Of a DNA stretch of 64,000 bases, positions 1 through 7,478 are shown in pieces. Every line of letters begins with the position of its first letter. Position 1 is the stretch's first letter. The DNA is from Lentisphaerae bacterium GWF2_57_35 (lineage in GTDB: Bacteria > Verrucomicrobiota > Kiritimatiellia > CAIQIC01 > GWF2-57-35), in assembly GCA_001804865.1 (NCBI GenBank), contig MHBK01000020.1, positions 54,276-118,275 of the forward strand, read 5' to 3'. The position numbers and the translations under genes are program-made. A model generated the notes under the pieces. That model made no database searches and was not told the origin of the DNA. It worked only from the letters and a program-made list of their open reading frames with translations.

Positions 1-202
1 TCAGGTAATCGCGGAATTCGACGCGTCGTACGACGCGTCGGAACAGCAGGTGGTCATGGCTATGGACGACTACCTCCAAAGCCGTCGAGCCCGTGGATAC
101 GACAAAACCAATCTGGAAATCATGATGCGGTCGCCCATGGAGTTTCATTCGTTCGTGTGTACGCAATGCAGCCGGGCCCTGGCCGAAACGCTGTGGCCGT
201 AA
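1..202 (+). CDS. C-terminal end of an unidentified protein (partial)
   Basis: The reading frame is already open at the window edge (first full codon at base 2) and closes with TAA at 200-202, leaving about 66 residues. The tail contains MAMDDYLQSRRARGYD and ends in ALAETLWP, with one CTQC cysteine pair. I do not recognise the family. It lies 64 bp upstream of the flgM-like gene on the same strand, so it may belong to the flagellar operon, but nothing in the visible residues proves a flagellar role. Confidence 0.5.
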   Translation, partial: QVIAEFDASYDASEQQVVMAMDDYLQSRRARGYDKTNLEIMMRSPMEFHSFVCTQCSRALAETLWP

Positions 203-266
203 AATACCGTTTAAGAGGAATCCGCAGCGGTCGATGTTATAGTTTAAGAAATGGGGTGCAGGAAAC

Positions 267-551
267 GTGAATATTAAAGCTTTAACCGATAATATCATGC
301 CTGAACGGCTCATCCGTTTGGAGTCGGCCAGGACCAGCCCCACTCCCAAAACGTCCCGTACGGGCTTCCGGAGTGATCAGGCGAACACATCTCGGCTCAG
401 CCAGATGATGTCCCGCAGCGTCAAGGAAATCGGCCAATTAACCGCGCCGCGACCCGACAAAATCGCTGCGTTCAAAGGGAGTTTGGACCAACCGGTGAAC
501 GCCTCGGCCCAAGTAACTAACGTAATTTTTGACCATATGATCAACGGCTAA
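267..551 (+). CDS. flgM: FlgM-like anti-sigma-28 factor
   Basis: This 94-residue protein heads the flagellar block. Its N-terminal half is polar and probably disordered. The C-terminal half (about residues 50-94) has the spacing of the FlgM sigma-28-binding helices: a short LSQ-type helix, then RPDKIAAFKGSLDQP, then a final helix ending VIFDHMING. FlgM binds FliA (sigma-28) and holds back late flagellar genes until the hook is finished. The sequence match is loose, so the call rests on length, the RPDKIAAFK motif and position before flgF. A GCAGGAAAC ribosome site precedes the ATG. Confidence 0.55.
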   Translation: MNIKALTDNIMPERLIRLESARTSPTPKTSRTGFRSDQANTSRLSQMMSRSVKEIGQLTAPRPDKIAAFKGSLDQPVNASAQVTNVIFDHMING

Positions 552-553
552 AC

Positions 554-576
554 GGTGCGGCAATTCTTGCCGCACC
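554..576. other. Perfect hairpin after the flgM-like gene
   Basis: A 10-bp perfect stem (GGTGCGGCAA / TTGCCGCACC) with a 3-base loop begins three bases after the flgM-like stop codon. There is no T-run behind it, so it is not a classical intrinsic terminator. It may be an mRNA-stabilising or attenuating hairpin in the 170-bp gap before flgF. Confidence 0.5.
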
Positions 577-721
577 CCGGCGAAGCGCCCGTTGATCCGC
601 TGTTTTCGATGCTTTTTTGAGTGTTTAGAGCCCCATCGCACCATCGCGTTAAGTGCCTTCCCCCCACCGCCCCTGAGACCCAGGAACCGCATGGCATCCC
701 CCCTGCTACCTAGCCGGGTGT

Positions 722-1471
722 ATGAACAGCGGAACATATAGTCCAGCATTTAGAATGATCGCCGGACAGGTGAACCGGCTCGAAGCCATCTCCGAAAACC
801 TGGCCAACAGCAATATGCCCGGCTATCGCCGGCTGAATGTCGATCAGAAGGTCTTCGACCTGATTTACCGGCAGGCCATGGCCGCCCCCATGAATATGAA
901 CTGGAAGCAGGGGGAGGCTTACGATCCCATCACCGTCGATTTCACGCCCGGCGCGCTGCGCACCACCGACCGCCCCCTCGATTTTGCCATTCATGGCGAC
1001 GGCTTTTTCGTGGTGGAAAAGGACGGCAAAGAATACTACACCCGCAACGGCGCCTTTAAAATCGATACCGAGGGCCGGCTGGTCAACGCGGGCGATATGC
1101 CCGTAAAAGGCCGAAGCGGCGACATCCTGATCCCGCCCAAGGTCAACCTTTCCGAACTCAGCGTCTCCCCCGACGGAACGTTGCGAGCCGGCCAACGGGT
1201 GCTGGACACCCTTCAGACCGCTTCGTTTTCGGATCTCAAAAAACTCGTGCGCGTCGGACCGACGCTTTATTCGACACCCCAAGACATGTCGCCGGAAGCG
1301 ACATCTCCCGAAACCACGGTAATGGGCCGGGTTCTGGAGGATAGCAATACCACCGTTTTTGCGGAGATGGCGGACATGATCAGTTGCATGCGCGCTTTTG
1401 AAGCCTGCCAGCGCATGATCCGCTCCCAGGACGAAAACCAGGGCAAAATGATTCAGCAATTATCGCAGTAA
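722..1471 (+). CDS. flgF: Flagellar basal-body rod protein FlgF
   Basis: A 249-residue proximal rod protein. The N-terminus carries the flagellar rod signature (IAGQVNRLEAISENLANSN) and the C-terminus the paired helix found in rod, hook and HAP proteins (MISCMRAFEACQRMIRSQDE). The central GDGFFVVEKDGKEYYTRNGAF block is typical of the FlgE/F/G core. Length is normal for FlgF. It precedes flgG by 17 bp, the usual flgF-flgG order in lineages where these genes are paired, and the product is exported by the flagellar type III system into the periplasmic rod. Confidence 0.9.
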   Translation: MNSGTYSPAFRMIAGQVNRLEAISENLANSNMPGYRRLNVDQKVFDLIYRQAMAAPMNMNWKQGEAYDPITVDFTPGALRTTDRPLDFAIHGDGFFVVEKDGKEYYTRNGAFKIDTEGRLVNAGDMPVKGRSGDILIPPKVNLSELSVSPDGTLRAGQRVLDTLQTASFSDLKKLVRVGPTLYSTPQDMSPEATSPETTVMGRVLEDSNTTVFAEMADMISCMRAFEACQRMIRSQDENQGKMIQQLSQ

Positions 1472-1488
1472 CCAGAAGAGAGGTTCAT

Positions 1489-2271
1489 ATGGAAAGAGCG
1501 TTATGGTCATCGGTTTCGGGCATGAGCGCCCAGCAACTTTCGTTGGACACCATTGCCAACAACCTCGCCAACGTCAACACGACCAGCTTCAAAGGCAGCC
1601 AGATCCGCTTTCAGGACATGCTCTACAGCGTCCTGAAAACGCCGGGCGCCACCAGCGGCGACGCCGAAGTGCCGACTGGAACGCAGATTGGTTACGGTAC
1701 GCGGGTGTCGGAAATCTCCAAATCGTTCAAGCAAGGCTCCCTCAAGGAAACCAATCGCGACCTCGACATCGCCATCGAAGGCGACGGGTTCTTCGAAGTC
1801 ATCCTGCCGGACGGCACCTCCGCCTACACGCGGGACGCCTCGTTCCACACGACCAACGCCGGCGAAGTCGTCACGGTGGATGGCTATAAGGTGGCCGGCT
1901 TCGACGCGATCGACCAGGGCACCACGGAAATCACCATCGCCGGCGACGGCTCGTTTTCGAGCATCGTCAACGGCAGCCAAGTGCCCAAGACGCGCCTGAC
2001 CCTGACGCTGTTCACGAATCCGGAAGGACTGCGTGCCATGGGCCGCAACCTGTACCAACCGACGGAATCCAGCGGGCCCGCCCAATCCGGCAACAATCCC
2101 GGGGAAAACGGCTCGGGGTTCCTCGCTCAGCGTTACCTGGAAAACTCCAATGTGAATCCCGCGCAAGAGATGGTCAATATGATCGTCACTCAACGGGCTT
2201 ATGAAGCCAATTCCAAGGCCATTCGCGCCAGCGACGATATGCTGGAAGTGGCCAACAGCCTGAGACGATAA
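1489..2271 (+). CDS. flgG: Flagellar distal rod protein FlgG
   Basis: A 260-residue distal rod protein, the standard FlgG length. It begins MERALWSSVSGMSAQQ and has the rod motif DTIANNLANVNTTSFKG, a central GDGFFEVILPDGTSAYTRD core, and the highly conserved C-terminal helix EMVNMIVTQRAYEANSKAI. A GAGAGG ribosome site lies just upstream of the ATG. FlgG forms the rod segment that passes through the P and L rings encoded by the next genes. Confidence 0.97.
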   Translation: MERALWSSVSGMSAQQLSLDTIANNLANVNTTSFKGSQIRFQDMLYSVLKTPGATSGDAEVPTGTQIGYGTRVSEISKSFKQGSLKETNRDLDIAIEGDGFFEVILPDGTSAYTRDASFHTTNAGEVVTVDGYKVAGFDAIDQGTTEITIAGDGSFSSIVNGSQVPKTRLTLTLFTNPEGLRAMGRNLYQPTESSGPAQSGNNPGENGSGFLAQRYLENSNVNPAQEMVNMIVTQRAYEANSKAIRASDDMLEVANSLRR

Positions 2272-2297
2272 AGCCTTAACCCAGGAAGCGAGTCGTC

Positions 2298-3278
2298 ATG
2301 AGACGGAAAACTACAAAGAGGGAATGCCGGCGGCTGCTGGCGGCAGTCCTTGGTCTGGCCGCCCTGGCCTTCGACAGCCGCGGCGACAGCGATCCCCTGA
2401 ACATCCGCAATTCTTCCATGATCTCCGGATCGGATATCCTGCTGCGCGAGCTCGTACATTCGCCCGACCTTCTGCCCGAAGGCTGGGGCGACCGCGTGGT
2501 CATGAAAGCGCCCGCCCCCGGAAAGCCCCAACAATATTCCCTGACGACGCTCGCCTACGCCCTCCAGCAATACCCGGACATGAACGACGTGGCGCTCCGC
2601 GGCGAAATCAATTTCACCGTCCGGCGCGACGGCGTTCCGCTGGATATGAAACTGGCGCACGATGCCGTCGTGGCTTTTGTCGAGCAGGAGGAGCAGTGGA
2701 AGGGCAAGGAGCTGCAGGTCGAGTGCGATATTCCCCGGGCGCCCATCCTCGTCTCCCCCCAGGGCGCCATCGAAGTCCGCATCGAAAACTTTTCCCCGGA
2801 AGGCGGCAGCGGAGACTACCACCTTTTCGACGCCGCCCTGTACGTCGACGGCAAGAAAGACCGGACCGTTCAATTCCGGGCGCGCGTCCTGGCGCTTCAG
2901 GAGTTTTGGGTCGCCGCCCAGCCGCTGAGCCGCGGCCAGACCGTGATGCCGGAAGACCTTAAAACCAAGTGGCTGCCGGCCGACAGCGTGCGCCGGGGAT
3001 TCATCCCCATCGGCGAAATCGTGGCCGGCCTGCAAGTCGACCGCCCAGTCCGGCTGGACCAACCCCTTTCCCGGCACTGCCTGCAGCAGCCGGTCTGCGC
3101 CCAACGCGGCGAATTCATCACGGTGGTCAGCGAGCGCAGCGGCCTTCAGATCGCGCTAAGGGCAAAGGCCCTGGGCGATGGCCGCCTGGGCGAAAATGTC
3201 TTGTGCATGAACGAGCAATCGAAGCGTCGCCTGTTGGTCCGCATGGTGGGCTCGAAGCAGGCTACCGTCGATTTTTAG
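2298..3278 (+). CDS. flgA: Flagella basal-body P-ring formation protein FlgA
   Basis: A 326-residue periplasmic chaperone for FlgI assembly. A hydrophobic N-terminal segment (about residues 12-25) looks like a Sec signal. The C-terminal third is a SAF domain followed by the FlgA beta domain: FWVAAQPLSRGQTV, then LQVDRPVRLDQPLS and GEFITVVSERSGLQIALRAK. The protein is longer than enterobacterial FlgA because of an extended N-terminal region (residues 30-190). Its place between flgG and flgH-flgI fits the function. Confidence 0.9.
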   Translation: MRRKTTKRECRRLLAAVLGLAALAFDSRGDSDPLNIRNSSMISGSDILLRELVHSPDLLPEGWGDRVVMKAPAPGKPQQYSLTTLAYALQQYPDMNDVALRGEINFTVRRDGVPLDMKLAHDAVVAFVEQEEQWKGKELQVECDIPRAPILVSPQGAIEVRIENFSPEGGSGDYHLFDAALYVDGKKDRTVQFRARVLALQEFWVAAQPLSRGQTVMPEDLKTKWLPADSVRRGFIPIGEIVAGLQVDRPVRLDQPLSRHCLQQPVCAQRGEFITVVSERSGLQIALRAKALGDGRLGENVLCMNEQSKRRLLVRMVGSKQATVDF

Positions 3279-3290
3279 GAGAAGAAGACC

Positions 3291-3908
3291 ATGAAAATTA
3301 ACGCGCTTATCGTGATAACCGCCCTGACGGCGATGGGCTTTCAAGCCCTGGCCGAACCGGTCACGGACTGGTCGCTGGCAACCCGGCTCTATGGGGACAA
3401 AAAAGCCCGACGCATCGGCGACATCCTGACGGTCCTGATTGTCGAGGAAGCCTCCTCCGCCAAGGACGCCCAAAAAGGCACGGACAAGAAGTTCTCCACC
3501 GGCGGCTCGCTGCAATTTGCCTCGCCGGTCGTCGACGGCATCCCCCAGGCGAGCTGGACCAATGCCGGTCTCCCGGCCTGGAACGTCGAAGCGTCCCGCA
3601 CCTTCTCCGGAAAAGGCTCCATGGAAAATAAGGACACCTTCTCCGGCACCATCGGCGCGCGCGTAATGGAAGTGCTGCCCAACGGCAATCTGATGATCGA
3701 AGGCCGGCGCACGCTGGTCATCCAGAACGAAGCGGTCGAAATCGTGCTGACCGGCACCGTACGGCCGGAAGACATTGCGCGAAACAATACCGTTAAATCC
3801 ACGGCGGTGGCCGACGCGGCCATCCAGTACACCAGTTCCGGCTCCATTGCCAAGAGCCAGAACAAGGGCATTTTCCCGATGATGTGGGATTGGATCAACC
3901 CCTTCTAA
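3291..3908 (+). CDS. flgH: Flagellar L-ring protein FlgH (no lipobox)
   Basis: A 205-residue outer-membrane L-ring subunit. Recognisable elements are SLATRLYGDKKARRIGDILTV near the N-terminus and the C-terminal ring-forming part (LPNGNLMIEGRRTLVI, then RPEDIARNNTVKS). FlgH is normally a lipoprotein, but here the signal peptide ends ALAEPVTDW and there is no cysteine near the cleavage site, so this copy appears to be cleaved by signal peptidase I and not lipidated. It lies 13 bp before flgI. Confidence 0.93.
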   Translation: MKINALIVITALTAMGFQALAEPVTDWSLATRLYGDKKARRIGDILTVLIVEEASSAKDAQKGTDKKFSTGGSLQFASPVVDGIPQASWTNAGLPAWNVEASRTFSGKGSMENKDTFSGTIGARVMEVLPNGNLMIEGRRTLVIQNEAVEIVLTGTVRPEDIARNNTVKSTAVADAAIQYTSSGSIAKSQNKGIFPMMWDWINPF

Positions 3909-3921
3909 CGAGGCGAGACCT

Positions 3922-5037
3922 ATGAAAAAATCGATCGGAATATTTCTGGCGATGGCCATCGTCCTGGCCCACGTTCCCTCCGCGCCGGCCATCCAGACGC
4001 GGATCAAAGACATCGCCCGCATTGCCGGGCTCAACAGCGTCGAGCTAATCGGTTACGGCGTGGTCGTGGGCCTGAGCGGCACCGGCGACAAGGATCTTAC
4101 GCTGACCAAGCAAACCATGGCCAATCTGCTCGAACAATTCCAGTTGTCCATCGCCGTACAGGACATCAAGAGCAAAAACGTGGCGGCCGTGGTCGTCACC
4201 GCCCTGGCGCCTCCCTTCCATCGGCAGGGCGACCGGATCTCCATTCAGATTTCCTCCCTGGGCGACGCAACCTCCCTGGAGGGCGGCGTCCTGTTGATGA
4301 CGCCCCTCCTGACTCCGAACGGAGAGCTCTATGCCTTGGCGCAGGGCGCGATCACCGTCGGCGGCTTCAGCGCCGGCGTCGCCGGCCCGGGCGGCGAAAC
4401 GTTCAGCAAGAATTACACCACGGTCGGAACGATTCCCGCCGGCGCGGTGCTCCGGCGCGGCCAGGACGACGAGTTCGTCAAAAACGGCGTCCTGCAACTG
4501 ATTCTCCGCCAGCCCGATTTTACCACGGCCACCCGCATGGCCGCCGCCATCAACACCCGTTTTGACGGCTCCGCCGTGGCCCGCGATGCCGGCTCCGTGA
4601 TGATCCGCATTCCGGAGGAAACGCTCGACATCGGCCAAGTCTCCACCTTTATCGCCAACCTCGAGGTCCTTTCGCTCACGCCGGACACGCAGGCCCGCGT
4701 CATTGTGAACGAACGCACCGGCACCATCGTGATGGGCTCGGACGTGCATATCGGCGAGGCGGTGGTCGCCCACGGCAATCTGACGGTCAACATCGGCTCG
4801 AAGCTCACGGCTTATATGCCGGAGCCTTTCACGCAGGCCGATCCGGTGGTCGTCAACGAGATCGCCACGCAAGCCCGGGAGGACAAGGCAAAGGTCATGC
4901 TTGTGCCCGGCACCACCACCGTCCGGGAACTGGCGGACATGCTCAACGAAATGGGCGCCACCCCGCGGGATTTAATTTCCATTCTGGAAGCCCTCCAGCG
5001 CGTGGGCGCACTGCAAATGGAATTGGTTACCATGTAA
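3922..5037 (+). CDS. flgI: Flagellar P-ring protein FlgI
   Basis: A 371-residue periplasmic P-ring subunit of normal length. A Sec signal peptide (LAMAIVLAHVPSAPA) is followed by the family hallmark TRIKDIARIAGLNSVELIGY and GYGVVVGLSGTGDKD. The C-terminal part has ARVIVNERTGTIVMGSDV and VRELADMLNEMGATPRDL. FlgA (upstream) helps it polymerise around the FlgG rod. It is followed within 14 bp by the flgJ-like gene. Confidence 0.97.
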   Translation: MKKSIGIFLAMAIVLAHVPSAPAIQTRIKDIARIAGLNSVELIGYGVVVGLSGTGDKDLTLTKQTMANLLEQFQLSIAVQDIKSKNVAAVVVTALAPPFHRQGDRISIQISSLGDATSLEGGVLLMTPLLTPNGELYALAQGAITVGGFSAGVAGPGGETFSKNYTTVGTIPAGAVLRRGQDDEFVKNGVLQLILRQPDFTTATRMAAAINTRFDGSAVARDAGSVMIRIPEETLDIGQVSTFIANLEVLSLTPDTQARVIVNERTGTIVMGSDVHIGEAVVAHGNLTVNIGSKLTAYMPEPFTQADPVVVNEIATQAREDKAKVMLVPGTTTVRELADMLNEMGATPRDLISILEALQRVGALQMELVTM

Positions 5038-5050
5038 GGAAGCCGTGCGA

Positions 5051-5356
5051 ATGAACATCAGCAACATTTCTCCGACATCGGACGCCGCCGCCAGGACGGA
5101 ATCGGCCCGGCAGGACGAACAGCTCAAGCAGGCTTGCCGGGATTTCGAGGGGCTCTTCATCAGCATCATCATGAAAGAAGGCATGAAACCGGGCATGGAA
5201 CAGAGCGAAGACGCCCCGACGGAAACCGGCGCCGGCTTGCAGGAACTGGCGATCGAACAAGTGGCTTACGACCTGGGCTCGAAAGGCACGTTGGGACTCG
5301 CGGATACCCTGTACCAGCAGATGAGAAACTTTACCGGAAGGAATCGCGATGAATAA
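5051..5356 (+). CDS. flgJ: FlgJ-type rod-binding protein (rod-binding domain only)
   Basis: A roughly 101-residue protein corresponding to the N-terminal rod-binding/capping domain of FlgJ: QACRDFEGLFISIIMKEGMK, then LAIEQVAYDLGSKGTLGLAD. There is no C-terminal muramidase, which is common outside gamma- and beta-proteobacteria, so peptidoglycan clearance must come from another enzyme. I prefer the ATG at 5051 over the GTG at 5045 because it is better spaced from AAGGA at 5036-5041. It overlaps the next gene by 8 bp. Confidence 0.88.
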   Translation: MNISNISPTSDAAARTESARQDEQLKQACRDFEGLFISIIMKEGMKPGMEQSEDAPTETGAGLQELAIEQVAYDLGSKGTLGLADTLYQQMRNFTGRNRDE

Positions 5357-5816
5357 CCCAACGCTTCACCCGCCGCAACGGCCCGCCGGCCTCACGCCCA
5401 GAGCAACTTCTCCGGAGGGCGCCGATCGTTTTCTGGAATGCCTGCGCGAAATCGAAAAAACGGGCCAGCTGCTTCAACAGGCGCTCTACAAACGCCACAC
5501 CGAACAAATCTGGCAAGCCGTCGAGCAGCAGGAACAAGCCATGCAGCGCTTTGCGCAGTGCTACCGCGAATACTACGGCGCCCACGACGAGACCGTCCAG
5601 CCGCCGCCCGAATCCGAATCGATCGTCAAGGATGTGGTCCGGCGGATCAAGAAAATCTACCGTACGAACAGGGCCATCGCCCAATCGTTCCTGGAAGTCA
5701 TCGACCGCACGCTCACCGGCCTGAGCGCAACCCAGGGCGGCAATCCGTTTGTTTACGACTCCACCGGACGGATCGGCCCCATGAACGGGCCGCTGTTGGT
5801 TCAACAGAAGGGATAA
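5349..5816 (+). CDS. flgN: FlgN-like export chaperone for hook-associated proteins
   Basis: A 155-residue, mainly helical protein between flgJ and flgK, the usual place for FlgN, the cytoplasmic chaperone for FlgK and FlgL. It is rich in Gln, Glu and Arg, with a long heptad-like helix (about residues 25-75) and a second one containing VVRRIKKIYRTNRAI. The tail FVYDSTGRIGP resembles the 'YD-G' ending seen in many FlgN proteins. FlgN sequences diverge strongly, so the name depends partly on context. Confidence 0.65.
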   Translation: MNNPTLHPPQRPAGLTPRATSPEGADRFLECLREIEKTGQLLQQALYKRHTEQIWQAVEQQEQAMQRFAQCYREYYGAHDETVQPPPESESIVKDVVRRIKKIYRTNRAIAQSFLEVIDRTLTGLSATQGGNPFVYDSTGRIGPMNGPLLVQQKG

Positions 5817-5820
5817 CGTC

Positions 5821-7260
5821 ATGGCCTCATTAAACGATTCTTTTTACATTGCGCGCAGCGGGGTTATCACCCAACAGGAACGCCTGGCGGTCATCAGCCA
5901 CAATATCGCCAACGTCGACACCAAAGGCTACCACCGCCAAAAAGCCGTGCTCGGAACCAATCCGCCCAACAACCCCAACTTATTCACAACGCGCGGCTAC
6001 AGCATCGGAACCGGGGTCAAGATCCAGGACATCATCCGGCTGCGCGACGAAATGCGCGAAAAAGTTTTGATGGACGAAAGCGGCGATCTCGCCATGCACC
6101 AGCAACTGGCGGATTCCCTCGGCGACATCGAAGCGCTTTTGAATGGGCTGGGCGAGACCTCCCTGACCAACCGTCTCCAGGAATTCTGGAGCTCCTGGCA
6201 AGACCTGGCCAACAACGCCGACCGCATGGCCTATCGCAGCACCCTGCTGGAGCGTTCCGTCAGCCTGACCGATCAGCTCAACCAGATGTCGCAACGCCTG
6301 AGCGATTACCGCGACGGCATCGCCGCCGGCGGCGTCGGCCCGGCTTTCACGGGAGCCGCCGCCACCGAAGTCGATAGCGTCAACAACCTGGCCGCCCGCA
6401 TCCAGGACTTGAACCGGCGCATCTTCAGCATGTCCAACTCGGGCTACAATCCCAACGATCTGGAAGATCAGCGCGACCTCCTGCTCCGCGACCTGGGCGA
6501 GAAACTCAACATCTCGGTGGGCGCCGACTCCACCATCGCCGTCGACGGCCAGACGCTGATCAGTGGCGACGGGACCGTGCGGAACGAGTTGTCCATCACC
6601 GACACGGCCACGATGCAGTTCATGCTGAACGGCGCCGCCGTGACGCTCAATAAGGGCAGCCTCGGCGGCATGATCGAAACCGTCTCGACCATCGACGCCA
6701 TGAGCGCCAACCTGGATACGCTGGCCTCAGAACTGATCGCCGCCGTCAATGCCGTCCACCTTTCCGGCTACGATCTGGAAGGCAATCCGGGCATCGAGTT
6801 CTTCACCGGCACGGGAGCGGACGACATCGCCGTCAATCCCCTGCTGCACGATCCAACCAATTCGTTGCTCGACAACCCGCAACTGATCGCCGCCGCCAAC
6901 ACCATCGACGATCCCGGCCCCCCGGTCACCCCCAACGTGCGCGACGGCGCCAATGCGCTGGAAATCGCCGACCTTAGCCAAGTCAAGATCGCCGGCCTGA
7001 ACAATCAGACCTTCGGCGACTATTTCAGCAGCATGATGGCCGATCTGGGCGCCCAAATTCAGGACGAGCAGGACTTGGTGTTTGACGGCGAAGCGGTTGT
7101 CAGCATGTTGGAAAGCGCCGTTCAAAGCCAGACAGGCGTGAACCTGGACGAGGAATTAATGGAGATGATCAGCGCGCAACGGGCCTATCAAGCCGCGGCG
7201 CGCTTGGTGACCACGATCGACGAACTGATGGAAGTCGTGATCAATCGGATGGGCGTGTAG
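5821..7260 (+). CDS. flgK: Flagellar hook-associated protein 1, FlgK
   Basis: A 479-residue hook-filament junction protein. It has the rod/hook N-terminal motif (LAVISHNIANVDTKGYHRQ), the FlgK-specific sections LNGLGETSLTNRLQEFWSSW and NDLEDQRDLLLRDLGEKLNI, and the C-terminal helix NLDEELMEMISAQRAYQAAA. Length is at the short end of the normal range, so the outer variable domains are small. It is the last recognisable flagellar gene here; flgL and flagellin are not in this window. Confidence 0.95.
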   Translation: MASLNDSFYIARSGVITQQERLAVISHNIANVDTKGYHRQKAVLGTNPPNNPNLFTTRGYSIGTGVKIQDIIRLRDEMREKVLMDESGDLAMHQQLADSLGDIEALLNGLGETSLTNRLQEFWSSWQDLANNADRMAYRSTLLERSVSLTDQLNQMSQRLSDYRDGIAAGGVGPAFTGAAATEVDSVNNLAARIQDLNRRIFSMSNSGYNPNDLEDQRDLLLRDLGEKLNISVGADSTIAVDGQTLISGDGTVRNELSITDTATMQFMLNGAAVTLNKGSLGGMIETVSTIDAMSANLDTLASELIAAVNAVHLSGYDLEGNPGIEFFTGTGADDIAVNPLLHDPTNSLLDNPQLIAAANTIDDPGPPVTPNVRDGANALEIADLSQVKIAGLNNQTFGDYFSSMMADLGAQIQDEQDLVFDGEAVVSMLESAVQSQTGVNLDEELMEMISAQRAYQAAARLVTTIDELMEVVINRMGV

Positions 7261-7304
7261 GAAACCTTTTGCAGCCAACGTAAACGACGATGAAGGAAAC
7301 GATC

Positions 7305-7454
7305 ATGGACAAAAGCAAAGACAAGAAAAAACTCGCCGGACAGAAACCGACCGTGTTTTCGGAAATCAACAACAGCCTGTATTGCCTGGCCGCGTATCTT
7401 TCCGAATTTGCCACCGTGCTTCGAGACTCGGCCGCCAAACCAGGCCTGCGGTAA
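7305..7454 (+). CDS. Small 49-residue protein between flgK and the sugar gene cluster
   Basis: The ORF starts at an ATG preceded by AAGGA at good spacing and ends with TAA at 7452-7454. A basic N-terminus (MDKSKDKKKLAGQKP) is followed by an amphipathic helix (FSEINNSLYCLAAYLSEFA). The bases between flgK and the next gene are almost fully used by it, on the same strand, so it is probably co-transcribed with both. I know of no family. A small cytoplasmic adaptor or regulator is possible, but there is no direct evidence for a role. Confidence 0.45.
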   Translation: MDKSKDKKKLAGQKPTVFSEINNSLYCLAAYLSEFATVLRDSAAKPGLR

Positions 7455-7478
7455 GACTCGTTCAACGCAGGATAGGTT

